Origin: Ignavibacteriales bacterium
GTDB lineage: Bacteria; Bacteroidota; Ignavibacteria; Ignavibacteriales; Ignavibacteriaceae
DNA length: 64,000 nucleotides
Assembly (NCBI GenBank): GCA_016700155.1
Contig: CP065001.1
Coordinates: forward strand, 4,537,369-4,601,368
Direction: 5' to 3'
In this document: in pieces, positions 9,586 to 18,118 of the stretch
How positions within the stretch are numbered: position 1 is the stretch's first letter
Layout: each line of letters opens with the position of its first letter
The notes under the pieces: generated by a model
Database searches by the model: none
What the model was told of the DNA's origin: nothing
The model's input: only the letters and a program-made list of their open reading frames with translations
Position numbers and translations under genes: made by a program

Positions 9586-9609
9586 TTTTTACTCCTGCAA
9601 TTTTGTGTG

Positions 9610-9617
9610 CAAATATA
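9610..9617 (-). promoter_or_regulatory. Bacteroidota -7 box for the small basic protein
   Basis: TATATTTG reads on the minus strand, 25 bp upstream of the ATG at 9585. The matching -33 TTG is weak. Confidence 0.4.
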
Positions 9618-9670
9618 GCTAATACTGCCTATAAAAAAAACAGGTTTCTAAGGTATAATTTTCTCCGCAG

Positions 9671-9688
9671 TATACTATATATAGTATA
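9671..9688. promoter_or_regulatory. 18-bp perfect palindrome, possible operator
   Basis: TATACTATATATAGTATA is a perfect inverted repeat with no central spacer. It lies between the small basic protein gene and plsY. It could be an operator or simply an AT-rich cruciform. Confidence 0.35.
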
Positions 9689-9802
9689 TTCTGGTTTGCC
9701 GAAACGTAATTCGCAGATCATCATCTAAATAATTGAAAAAAATTTTCGATAATATGTTGAAATAATCCGCATTGTGTAATAATTGCTCTTTATAAAATAT
9801 TA

Positions 9803-9833
9803 TTGAAAGTAATTAGTTTAATAGTTAGTTTTG
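9803..9833 (+). promoter_or_regulatory. Bacteroidota-type promoter for plsY-gpsA
   Basis: TTG at 9803-9805, a 20-bp spacer, then TAGTTTTG at 9826-9833. The plsY ATG is 27 bp downstream. Confidence 0.55.
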
Positions 9834-9860
9834 ACTCACGCTGAAATTAAAGGTATTTGA

Positions 9861-10523
9861 ATGTTTCTATTAGCAACAATAATTATCCTCTCATATTTAA
9901 TTGGTTCCATACCTACAAGTATAATCGTATCAAAAGCAGTTAAAGGAATTGATATCCGTGAACATGGAAGCGGTAATGCGGGCGGAACAAATGTTATGCG
10001 GGTGCTTGGCTGGAAACATGGAATTTTTGTAATAATGCTTGACGCACTTAAAGGTGTACTTGCAGTTGTTATTGTTGCAAGACTTCATTACGGTTCAATG
10101 CCTTTTGAAAACGCAACACCGTTTGATGATTTTACATTGGTTCAGATAATTGCCGGTATCGCCGCTGTTATCGGACATATATGGACAGTCTTTGCAGGAT
10201 TTAAAGGCGGGAAAGGAATTGCAACCGCACTCGGCATGTTACTGATGATCATAACTGTTGATATGCTTATTGCTGTTGGTGTATTTGTTCTTGTTGTTAC
10301 AATTTCAAGATATGTTTCTCTTGGTTCTATACTCGGAGCTATTACTGTTCCTGTTGCGCTTGTAGTAAGGGAAAATATTTTCAATGTAGATATTCCCGGA
10401 TATCACACACTTCTTCCTTTTGTAATTGCTGTTTCACTTCTTGTTATCTTTACACACAAAAAAAATATAACAAGACTTTTAAATGGCAGCGAAAGCAAAC
10501 TTAGCTTTGCTAAAAAGAAATAA
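9861..10523 (+). CDS. plsY: Glycerol-3-phosphate acyltransferase PlsY
   Basis: This 220-residue integral membrane protein shows the three PlsY signature loops: GSIPTSIIVSK near the N-terminus, GSGNAGGTNVMRVLG in the first cytoplasmic loop, and FKGGKGIATALG in the second. PlsY transfers the acyl group from acyl-phosphate to sn-glycerol 3-phosphate to form lysophosphatidate, the first membrane step of phospholipid synthesis. There are about six membrane segments. It is followed 13 bp later by gpsA, which makes the glycerol-3-phosphate substrate, so the pair forms a functional operon. Confidence 0.95.
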   Translation: MFLLATIIILSYLIGSIPTSIIVSKAVKGIDIREHGSGNAGGTNVMRVLGWKHGIFVIMLDALKGVLAVVIVARLHYGSMPFENATPFDDFTLVQIIAGIAAVIGHIWTVFAGFKGGKGIATALGMLLMIITVDMLIAVGVFVLVVTISRYVSLGSILGAITVPVALVVRENIFNVDIPGYHTLLPFVIAVSLLVIFTHKKNITRLLNGSESKLSFAKKK

Positions 10524-10536
10524 TCAAATTTAACTG

Positions 10537-11532
10537 ATGAAAATTTCTGTGCTTGGTGCAGGAGGATGGGGAACTACTCTTGCAGTTCTTCTTCATTATA
10601 ACGGACATAATGTTACTCTGTGGGAGTATAAAAAGAACTACGCAAAAACTCTCGATAAAAAAAGAGTAAACGATCTTTATCTTCCCGGCATTCAAATCCC
10701 TGATGAAATAAATATAAATCATGATCTTGAGGAATCAACTTCTGATAAGAACATGATCGTGCTTGCAGTGCCTTCCCAGTTTTTAAGAAGTGTTGTTGAA
10801 AAAACAAAACTATCTAACATTAAAAACTCTTTACTTGTTAGTGTTGCAAAAGGAATTGAAAAAAAATCTCTGCTCACAATGTCGCAAATGTTAAAAGATG
10901 TTTTCCCTTCACTTGATGAACAGCAGATAGGAGTTTTATCAGGACCAAGTCACGCCGAAGAAGTAAGCAGAAGAATTCCAACTGCGGTTGTTGCTGCATC
11001 AAATAGTGCGGAGACGTCCAAATCAATACAGGCGGCGTTTATTACTTCGTACTTCAGGGTGTATGCATCAACTGATATACTTGGTGTTGAACTTGGAGGC
11101 GCATTTAAAAATGTGATCGCGATTGGAGCGGGAATTATCGACGGCGCAAAATTCGGAGATAATACTAAAGCCGCTATAATGACAAGAGGCATTGCAGAAA
11201 TTTCCCGGCTCGGTGTTGCAATGGGTTCGCAGCCGGAAACATTTGCCGGACTTTCAGGAATGGGCGATCTTATTGTTACATGCATGAGCCGCCACAGCAG
11301 GAACAGGTATGTAGGTGAACAAATCGGCGCGGGCAAAAAACTAAAAGAAGTTTTAAAAACAATGACAATGGTTGCTGAAGGAGTTGAAACAAGCAGATCA
11401 GCATCACAGCTTTCAAAATCTTACGAAGTTGAAACACCGATCACAGATGAAGTTTATAAAATTCTTTTTGAAGATAAAGATCCAGTCAAAGCCACAACTG
11501 ATCTTATGACCCGCGATATGAAGATGGAGTGA
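10537..11532 (+). CDS. gpsA: NAD(P)H-dependent glycerol-3-phosphate dehydrogenase
   Basis: The 331-residue protein begins with the Rossmann loop GAGGWGTTLA. It has the GPSHAEE motif and the catalytic-lysine region GGAFKNVIAIGAG, and in the C-terminal domain GLSGMGDLIVTC followed by SRNRYVG, all standard for GpsA. It reduces dihydroxyacetone phosphate to sn-glycerol 3-phosphate for PlsY. The same metabolite, DHAP, would be the entry substrate of the putative ether-lipid operon at 38-42 kb. It ends 2 bp before the convergent lipoprotein gene. Confidence 0.96.
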   Translation: MKISVLGAGGWGTTLAVLLHYNGHNVTLWEYKKNYAKTLDKKRVNDLYLPGIQIPDEININHDLEESTSDKNMIVLAVPSQFLRSVVEKTKLSNIKNSLLVSVAKGIEKKSLLTMSQMLKDVFPSLDEQQIGVLSGPSHAEEVSRRIPTAVVAASNSAETSKSIQAAFITSYFRVYASTDILGVELGGAFKNVIAIGAGIIDGAKFGDNTKAAIMTRGIAEISRLGVAMGSQPETFAGLSGMGDLIVTCMSRHSRNRYVGEQIGAGKKLKEVLKTMTMVAEGVETSRSASQLSKSYEVETPITDEVYKILFEDKDPVKATTDLMTRDMKME

Positions 11533-11534
11533 GA

Positions 11535-12833
11535 TTAGTTTCGGGTTCCAATAATTATTCTTGCCTGGTTGCCAAAGGAACCAACAGCGAATAGTTTATT
11601 ATTAGTTAAATACACCGATTCTATTGGTGTATACTGAGTAAGTGAAAACTGAAATTCTTTCCACGTGCTTCCATTGAAGTGATACAAAGTACTAAAGTGA
11701 CCAGCTATTGCTATTTCACCGGTTTCTTTATTACCTCTTATCGTCAGCATCACCGAGCTGTTTGATAATATATTTGTCCACTGTCCGTTCCGGTATCTCA
11801 TTACTTCTTGTCCAACGACATAGTATTCAGTAGGATTTGTTATATAAACCGAATACATAAGCCGGTTAGTATTTAGTGCTGCAATCTGGGTCCAGTAACC
11901 GGAAGAATATTTTATTGCGACACCAGGTGGTGCTAATAAACTACCACACCCGATTATGAATTCAGAATTATATCCATATAGGTCAGTGAGTGCAACACTT
12001 GTTTGATCGTAAACAACACTCGCCTTACTGCCATCCCAATGAATTATTTTTCCCCATTCATTTCCAAGATACAGGTTGCTGCTACTTGTACCCCAGACGG
12101 AGGTATAATTTTGATTATCATGCAGAACACGATCTCTATTGGTATAATCTTCCCAAATTGTTCCATTAAAATGAAACACAGAACCACCGACAACCCAAAT
12201 GTCCTCGGGCGAGAATCCATAGATTGCATAACCAGCAACAGTGCTATCTGGTATCCATTCTATACCATTCCAGTGTAATGCCCCATAGAACTTTCCACCT
12301 ATCATTAATCCTCCAACAGCCCAAACATTATTTTCATCTGTACCCCACACATCATAAAGCGCATTGCTATAGCCAGCATCGCCTATGATAATTTCCTGCC
12401 ACGTGTAGTTGTGGCTGGTGGTATCAGGTGTTACTGCTTCAACAAGGTTGCTGCTGTCTTTTCTTTCACCAAGTGTGTCTATCCTTACAGCGTAGTAAAA
12501 GTAATTTGTGTTTAGCAGTAAACCAGTTCCATTGTTATCATCTATTATGGTTGTATCGTGCACTGTTATCGGGAATTCAGATACGAGAGTTTCATTGCTG
12601 TTAAACAATCTGTATAACCTCACCAGTGAATGTACATTGTTCATTGTACATTGTACATTAAGCGAAGCGCTTCTGTGCGTGACATCGATGACGGCAACTG
12701 TAAGTGTATCCTTGAGAACTGGCGGCGGTGGCGGCGGCGGTATAACCGGTGGGTCTTCTTTGCAGGAATTGCTGATAAAGATTAAGAGTAAGAATAAGAT
12801 AAAGAAAACTGTTCTGCTATAATTTTTAATCAT
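11535..12833 (-). CDS. Beta-propeller-like lipoprotein
   Basis: Taken from the ATG at 12833, the protein is 432 residues and has a lipoprotein signal peptide (FFILFLLLIFISNSC) with the lipobox Cys at about residue 23. A run of seven prolines follows, then a fibronectin-III-like segment (about 45-140) ending in a YAVR strand. The rest consists of repeats of the form VWGTDENNVWAVGG and FSPEDIWVVGGS, suggesting a beta-propeller. It is probably anchored in the outer or inner membrane. The function is unknown. An upstream in-frame start at 12926 would bury the signal peptide 31 residues inside, so I reject it. Confidence 0.75.
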   Translation of the reverse strand: MIKNYSRTVFFILFLLLIFISNSCKEDPPVIPPPPPPPVLKDTLTVAVIDVTHRSASLNVQCTMNNVHSLVRLYRLFNSNETLVSEFPITVHDTTIIDDNNGTGLLLNTNYFYYAVRIDTLGERKDSSNLVEAVTPDTTSHNYTWQEIIIGDAGYSNALYDVWGTDENNVWAVGGLMIGGKFYGALHWNGIEWIPDSTVAGYAIYGFSPEDIWVVGGSVFHFNGTIWEDYTNRDRVLHDNQNYTSVWGTSSSNLYLGNEWGKIIHWDGSKASVVYDQTSVALTDLYGYNSEFIIGCGSLLAPPGVAIKYSSGYWTQIAALNTNRLMYSVYITNPTEYYVVGQEVMRYRNGQWTNILSNSSVMLTIRGNKETGEIAIAGHFSTLYHFNGSTWKEFQFSLTQYTPIESVYLTNNKLFAVGSFGNQARIIIGTRN

Positions 12834-12930
12834 TAGTTGCCCAAGGTTAAAATTATTTAGCTTCAAGTTAGATAATTGTAATGTGATATTCAGTAAATTA
12901 ATTCTTGGGTAGTGACCCGGCTTCACAATT

Positions 12931-13036
12931 TGTCATCCCGATGGCACTGCCATTCGGGATCTGTTAAACTGAAGAAGATTTTAAATTTATTTGGGCATTT
13001 TGCAAAAAAGACCCTGAGATAAATTCAGCGTGACAT
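12931..13036. repeat. Two intergenic palindromic (REP-like) units
   Basis: The first unit, 12935-12960, is a hairpin: ATCCCGA with TCGGGAT plus inner TGGC with GCCA. The second, 13011-13030, has CCCTGA pairing with TCAG(C)G around an AT-rich loop, and ends GTGACA. Phrases of this kind (GTCATCCCGA and ATTCAG(G)GTGACA) look like dispersed intergenic palindromes. They separate the lipoprotein gene from recG, which start in opposite directions. Confidence 0.55.
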
Positions 13037-13108
13037 CTTTTGAAATTAGAACTTGAGAATCCTTTTGAATTATTGTATTTACATCTCAGTTGATTTAATT
13101 TACAATCA

Positions 13109-15316
13109 ATGAATTCAACAAAACCTGATATACTTAATCAATCGATACAGTATTTAAAATCTGTCGGACCCAAACGCACAGAAGCATTTAAAAAAATCGG
13201 GATAGTAACCATTTACGATTTGCTTCAGTACTTCCCTTCAAAACATCTTGACAGAACAACAACATTAACAGCAGCAAAAGCTTATGGCTATGTGATGAAC
13301 GGTTTTGCCGGTGAGCTTACTGTAATTGGAAAAGTAGTTGATAAAGAAAAAAGAAGGTTCGGCAAAAAAGAAATCCTGAAAATACAGATGAGAGATTCTT
13401 CAGGGTATTTTGAATGTGTGTGGTTCCAGGGTGTAAAATATTTTCAGGATGTTTTTAAAGAGGGAGATATCTTTGCGGTGTCCGGCAAACCGGCTATTTC
13501 AAAATACAGCGGACTTCAGTTTACTCACCCCGACTATGACAGAATATCCGAAGAAGAATCACAGAATTTATTGAACACAGGAAAGATCATTCCGTTTTAC
13601 AGAATCCCAAAAGAATTGCGAAGCGGGAATCTTGGCGACCTAAGTATGCGGAAAATTTTAAGTAACGCCGTTGAACAGTATGCTGATCATATTTCAGAAA
13701 GCCTCACTTCGGAAATTATTTCAGAGCACAAATTGCTTAACCTCAAAGAAGCAATAAAGAACTATCACTTCCCTGAAAGTCTTAAGAAATTATCCGATGC
13801 AAAGCACAGGCTGAAGTTTGAAGAATTATTCTTTATCGAAATATTGGTCGCACTAAAAAAATATAACTATAAAACCAAACAGACCGGTAATTCATTAAAG
13901 ATAAAATCCAACCTTATAAAAATTTTTTTGGAACTACTGCCATTCAAACTGACAGATGCGCAGCTTCACGCTCTGACTGATATAAAAAACGACATGGCAA
14001 GTAACGAACCAATGAACCGGCTTCTTCAGGGTGATGTCGGAAGCGGAAAAACAATTGTTGCATTGATCTCAATGTTAATAGCCGTTGATAATGGTTATCA
14101 ATCAATACTTATGGCTCCAACTGAAATATTAGCTGATCAGCATGCAAAAAATATCGCTTCAATGATGTTGAGGTTGAATGAGAAATATCCTGAACACAAG
14201 ATCAAAGTGAGCCTTCTTCTCGGCGGGCAGATGAAAAATCAAAAAGAAATTAAACAGATGAGAACGGAGTTATCTGAAGCTGATATAATCATCGGCACTC
14301 ACGCATTGTTTGAAGAAAAGGTTGAATTCCGTAATCCCGGGTTAATTGTAGTTGATGAACAACATCGCTTCGGTGTGGAGCAACGGGCAAAAATAGTCGC
14401 CAAAGGAAAAACTCCTGATGTAATTGTCATGAGCGCCACACCAATCCCCAGAACTTTATCAATGACAGTTTATGGTGATCTTGATCTCTCAATCATAAAT
14501 GAACTGCCGAAAGGAAGAAAACCTGTTAAGACGTTGCTTCGTGATGAAGGCAAGCTGCCGGACATTTATAAATCCATTATTGATAAAAGTAAAGAGGGAG
14601 TGCAGTCATTCATTGTTTATCCTTTAGTTGAAGAATCCGAAAAGTTGGAACTTAAAGCGGCACAAAAATATTATGACGAATTATCGGCGACTGTATTTAA
14701 AGATATTAAAGTCGGGTTAATTCACGGACGCATGAACTGGAAAGAAAAAGAAGAGCAGATGATTTTATTTCAATTAAAAAAGTACGATGTGCTCATATCA
14801 ACCACAGTGATTGAAGTAGGGATTGATATTCCCGGCGCTAATATCATTCTTATAAATGATGCTCACCGTTTCGGATTATCTCAGTTACATCAGCTAAGAG
14901 GGCGTGTCGGCAGAAGCACTGCGGATGCTTATTGTATCCTTGTCACTAAGGAAGAATTTATCGGAAGCGGTATTAAGCAAAAGGACATTGAGTATCTGTC
15001 TTCATCACAAATCGAAAAGATGAAAACATCTATCAGGCTCAATACGATGGTAAAGTGTTCGGATGGATTTAAAATTGCTGAAGTTGATATGAAACTCAGA
15101 GGACCGGGAGATATCTTCGGTAAGAAGCAGACAGGTTTTCCCGAACTCATACATGCAACGCTGCCTGATGACATTGAACTTTTAAGTAAAGCTAAATCAT
15201 CGGCGTTCAGTAAAATCGAATCTGATCCCCATCTTGAGAAAGATGAAAATAAAATTCTCCGTGAGTCACTCATTCAACATCACAAAGAAAATCTTAAGTA
15301 CGCCCGGATTGCCTGA
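13109..15316 (+). CDS. recG: ATP-dependent DNA helicase RecG
   Basis: The 735-residue protein has the RecG architecture. The N-terminal wedge/OB domain begins with VGPKRTEAFKKIGI and continues with the FAGELTVIGKV strand region. Helicase domains follow with Walker A LLQGDVGSGKT (about 306-316), the DEQHRFG Walker B motif, MSATPIPRTL and the motif VI region QLRGRVGRS. A C-terminal segment with LRGPGDIFGKKQTG is the TRG-like translocation region. RecG reverses stalled replication forks and branch-migrates Holliday junctions. Length is slightly above the usual 690-700. I see no disruption. Confidence 0.96.
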   Translation: MNSTKPDILNQSIQYLKSVGPKRTEAFKKIGIVTIYDLLQYFPSKHLDRTTTLTAAKAYGYVMNGFAGELTVIGKVVDKEKRRFGKKEILKIQMRDSSGYFECVWFQGVKYFQDVFKEGDIFAVSGKPAISKYSGLQFTHPDYDRISEEESQNLLNTGKIIPFYRIPKELRSGNLGDLSMRKILSNAVEQYADHISESLTSEIISEHKLLNLKEAIKNYHFPESLKKLSDAKHRLKFEELFFIEILVALKKYNYKTKQTGNSLKIKSNLIKIFLELLPFKLTDAQLHALTDIKNDMASNEPMNRLLQGDVGSGKTIVALISMLIAVDNGYQSILMAPTEILADQHAKNIASMMLRLNEKYPEHKIKVSLLLGGQMKNQKEIKQMRTELSEADIIIGTHALFEEKVEFRNPGLIVVDEQHRFGVEQRAKIVAKGKTPDVIVMSATPIPRTLSMTVYGDLDLSIINELPKGRKPVKTLLRDEGKLPDIYKSIIDKSKEGVQSFIVYPLVEESEKLELKAAQKYYDELSATVFKDIKVGLIHGRMNWKEKEEQMILFQLKKYDVLISTTVIEVGIDIPGANIILINDAHRFGLSQLHQLRGRVGRSTADAYCILVTKEEFIGSGIKQKDIEYLSSSQIEKMKTSIRLNTMVKCSDGFKIAEVDMKLRGPGDIFGKKQTGFPELIHATLPDDIELLSKAKSSAFSKIESDPHLEKDENKILRESLIQHHKENLKYARIA

Positions 15317-15452
15317 TGAAGACCGGAAAAATTTATTTTTCATGTTCCGTCACAGTTCTTGATTAATAAAATATTTTCATTAAAATTTCATGTAGAAATA
15401 TTTTTAAAATATTTCCGTGAGCAAAAATATTTTTCACTCACATCAAAACTTG

Positions 15453-15482
15453 TTGACTTATATTTTTTAATAGTTATATTTG
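15453..15482 (+). promoter_or_regulatory. Bacteroidota-type promoter of the ATP-grasp/GNAT/KamA operon
   Basis: TTG at 15453-15455, a 19-bp spacer, then TATATTTG at 15475-15482, an excellent match to the -33/-7 consensus. Transcription would begin around 15489, immediately before the AAAGGA ribosome site at 15496-15501. Confidence 0.65.
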
Positions 15483-15507
15483 CTAAAAAAATTTTAAAGG
15501 AAAATTT

Positions 15508-16590
15508 ATTTTATCTCCCTCGTTTAGTTTAAGACTGAATGTTGCATTAATCTTCAATGTCAAACCCGAAAGTGAAACTTTCCCTGAAAATTTATCCCCT
15601 GTTTTAAAAGATGACGGAACACAACCGCAAAAAGCTGTTGACACATACGCTGAGTGGGATACGTGGGAGACTATCAATGCTGTTAAAGCCGCAATCGAAG
15701 CTCATCATAACGTAACAATGATTGAAGCGAATGAAAATGCGTACAATAAATTTCTTCAAACCAGACCTGACATCGTCTTCAACATTGCCGAAGGATTTTA
15801 TGGAGTGAGCAGGGAAGCTCAGATCCCTTCAATGCTTGAGATGTTAAACATTCCTTACACCGGCTCCGATACACTTACACTTGCAACATGTCTTGACAAG
15901 GCACGGACAAAAGAAATTTTATCCTACCACAAAATTCCGAATTCAAAATTTGTGGTCGCGTCTACCATTGCCGAGGTTGAGAAAGCAAATCTTTCATTTC
16001 CGCTTATAGTCAAACCGCTTTGGGAAGGATCCAGTAAAGGTATTTTCTCCACATCCTTTGTTAAGGACAACAGCGGGCTTGACCGTGAAATTAACAGGAT
16101 CAACACTGAGTATAACCAGCCCGCATTAGTTGAAGAGTTTTTACCCGGAAGAGAATTTACAGTTGCCGTAGTTGGTAACGGAAGCAATGCTCAGGTGCTT
16201 CCTATAGTCGAAATTAATTTTAATGAATTTCCGGATGACTTCGTTCCTATATATTCTTATGAAGCAAAGTGGATACTGGATACGAAAGAAAATCCTCTTG
16301 ATGTTTTTAGTTGCCCTGCAAAAATCAGCACTGAGCTTGAAAATAAAATTAAAGAAAATGTTTTGCGCACTTACAATGTTCTTCGATGCAGGGATTGGAG
16401 CCGCATAGATGTAAGGCTCGATAAATCAGGTGAACCGAATATTATTGAAGTAAATCCTTTGCCGGGAATACTTCCTAACCCGGAAGAAAATTCATGTTTT
16501 CCAAAAGCAGCCCGGACCGCCGGATTAAATTACACTGATATGATTAATAAAGTGCTGCATTCAGCCGCAATGAGATATAAGCTGATATGA
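15508..16590 (+). CDS. D-alanine-D-alanine-ligase-like ATP-grasp enzyme, first copy
   Basis: The ATP-grasp ligase is about 360 residues. The first ATG in frame (15718) would remove the pre-ATP-grasp domain, yet protein-like sequence continues upstream: VALIFNVKPE, then YAEWDTWETI. No ATG, GTG or TTG exists upstream in frame. The best start is ATT at 15508, six bases after AAAGGA and just downstream of a good promoter; CTG at 15535 is the alternative. Motifs are PDIVFNIAEG, LDKARTKEIL, the ATP-loop KPLWEGSSKGI, EEFLPGREFTVAV and the Mg-binding EVNPLPG. The family joins amino acids through an acyl phosphate; the substrates here are unknown. It overlaps the next ORF by ATGA. Confidence 0.8.
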   Translation: MLSPSFSLRLNVALIFNVKPESETFPENLSPVLKDDGTQPQKAVDTYAEWDTWETINAVKAAIEAHHNVTMIEANENAYNKFLQTRPDIVFNIAEGFYGVSREAQIPSMLEMLNIPYTGSDTLTLATCLDKARTKEILSYHKIPNSKFVVASTIAEVEKANLSFPLIVKPLWEGSSKGIFSTSFVKDNSGLDREINRINTEYNQPALVEEFLPGREFTVAVVGNGSNAQVLPIVEINFNEFPDDFVPIYSYEAKWILDTKENPLDVFSCPAKISTELENKIKENVLRTYNVLRCRDWSRIDVRLDKSGEPNIIEVNPLPGILPNPEENSCFPKAARTAGLNYTDMINKVLHSAAMRYKLI

Positions 16591-17648
16591 AAGTAAACGC
16601 AAAAATTCTGATCTGTTACAATTCGCCGGTGAGCATTTTTTCTGTATACAACGGCAAACCGAAAAAGCACGGCATTGAGCAGGATGATCTTTCAGAAAAA
16701 AGTTTTTCAAGAGAAATGGCTTTGATTAAAAAAAGCCTCTCGATGAATTATTCGACAGTTGAATCGCTCGCGGTTGATAAAAATATTTCCAGGGTGATAA
16801 ACAGGATAAACCAGAATGATCCTGATATAATTTTTAATTTTGTCGAGTCGGTAGAAGGAATTGCGACTTATGAATACTGTATGGCAGGAGTTTATGAACT
16901 GCTTGGTTATTCATATACAGGAAATCCTCCTTCAACCCTGGCAAATTGTTTGAATAAGGACAGAGCAAAAAAAATTTTACAATCGTTCAATATACCTACT
17001 CCGGCATATCTCACCATAAAATATCCTGAAAAGGTCCTTCCTAAAAATTTCAAACTGAAATTTCCTGTAATCTTAAAACTTCTTAATGAAGATGCCAGCA
17101 TAGGTATATCTGAATTTTCTGTAGTCAACAATTTTAATTCACTGAAAAAGCAATTGAAGTTTCTCTTTGACACATATAAGCAAGATGTCATAGTTGAAGA
17201 ATACATCGTGGGAAGAGAATTGAACGTTGCAGTTCTTGGAAGCAGTGTTCTTCCGGTTTCTGAAATTGAGTTTAAAGGATTGCCTGATGGTATGCCGAAG
17301 ATAGTTACTTACGATGGTAAGTGGATATCAGACAGCGTGTATTACGATAATACCAAACCAAAATGTCCGGCAAAATTAAATTCAAGAGTAAGAAAGTTAG
17401 TTGAAGAAACCGCGCTTGCTTCATTCGAAGCATTGAACTGCAGGGATTATGCAAGAGTGGATTTAAGATTAAGTGAAAGTGGAACGCCTTTTGTTATCGA
17501 AGTTAATCCGAATCCCGACATATCAACTGATTCGGGATTTGCCAGAGCAGCTTCGGCAGCAGGATTACAATATCATGAACTGCTGAATACAATTGCGAAC
17601 TTTGCTCTGTTAAGAAAAAAGAATGATACGAAAAATAAAGCAGGATGA
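16587..17648 (+). CDS. D-alanine-D-alanine-ligase-like ATP-grasp enzyme, second copy
   Basis: This 353-residue paralogue of the preceding gene keeps the fold: PDIIFNFVES, GYSYTGNPPST, LNKDRAKKIL, an ATP-loop region reading ILKLLNEDASIGI, EEYIVGRELNVAV and EVNPNPD as the metal-binding motif. The second-substrate loop differs (NPNPDISTDSGF against NPLPGILPNPEE in copy one), so the two enzymes probably accept different acceptors or act as a heteromer. The start codon overlaps the previous stop (ATGA) and its 3' end overlaps the GNAT gene by 26 bp, so expression is coupled. Confidence 0.82.
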   Translation: MKVNAKILICYNSPVSIFSVYNGKPKKHGIEQDDLSEKSFSREMALIKKSLSMNYSTVESLAVDKNISRVINRINQNDPDIIFNFVESVEGIATYEYCMAGVYELLGYSYTGNPPSTLANCLNKDRAKKILQSFNIPTPAYLTIKYPEKVLPKNFKLKFPVILKLLNEDASIGISEFSVVNNFNSLKKQLKFLFDTYKQDVIVEEYIVGRELNVAVLGSSVLPVSEIEFKGLPDGMPKIVTYDGKWISDSVYYDNTKPKCPAKLNSRVRKLVEETALASFEALNCRDYARVDLRLSESGTPFVIEVNPNPDISTDSGFARAASAAGLQYHELLNTIANFALLRKKNDTKNKAG

Positions 17649-18096
17649 TGCAGTAAGAATAGAAAGACTGCTCAGCACGATTCCAAATTTTACCGATAAT
17701 GAGGTAAATGTTGCGATGGAGTTAGTCAATATTGCTGCATCAAATGAGTTTCAGACCGATTACAACATATATGTTTACGATTTTAATGATGAAGTGCTTG
17801 GATATCATTGCACTGGAAGAAGACCACTTACTGATGGAGTCTATGATTTATACTGGATCGTCTCTGATCAGAAGGCAACTGTAAAAGGAATCGGCAGAGA
17901 ATTACTTGAACATGCAGAAAAGTTTGTAGTTGATAACAATGGAAGATGGCTGCTTGCTGAAACTTCATCCAAAGAAAGCTATCAGGCGACAAGAAATTTT
18001 TATCTGAGAAATAATTACTCGATAGTAGCGCAGATCAATGATTTTTATAGTAAAGGTGATAACCTGATCGTATTCGGAAAGTTTTTCAGTTTATAA
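17623..18096 (+). CDS. GNAT family N-acetyltransferase
   Basis: The 157-residue single-domain GNAT has an N-terminal MIRKIKQDDAVRIERLL strand-helix, a central YDLYWIVSD strand, the acetyl-CoA loop region KGIGRELLEHAEKFV (motif A, Q/RxxGxG/A-like) and a C-terminal ATRNFYLRNNY motif. It sits 22 bp before lysine 2,3-aminomutase. In archaea and some bacteria KamA (AblA) partners with a beta-lysine acetyltransferase (AblB) to make N-epsilon-acetyl-beta-lysine, but AblB is considerably longer. This short protein may acetylate beta-lysine or the product of the two ligases. Confidence 0.85.
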   Translation: MIRKIKQDDAVRIERLLSTIPNFTDNEVNVAMELVNIAASNEFQTDYNIYVYDFNDEVLGYHCTGRRPLTDGVYDLYWIVSDQKATVKGIGRELLEHAEKFVVDNNGRWLLAETSSKESYQATRNFYLRNNYSIVAQINDFYSKGDNLIVFGKFFSL

Positions 18097-18118
18097 AAAA
18101 CAATCATAAGGATTAGTC

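Noticed and set aside
12833..12926. Upstream start of the beta-propeller lipoprotein
   Set aside because: It would place a classical lipoprotein signal peptide 31 residues inside the protein.
17623..18096. Calling the GNAT gene ablB (beta-lysine acetyltransferase)
   Set aside because: It neighbours kamA, but at 157 residues it is much shorter than characterised AblB, and the two ligases point to a different product.
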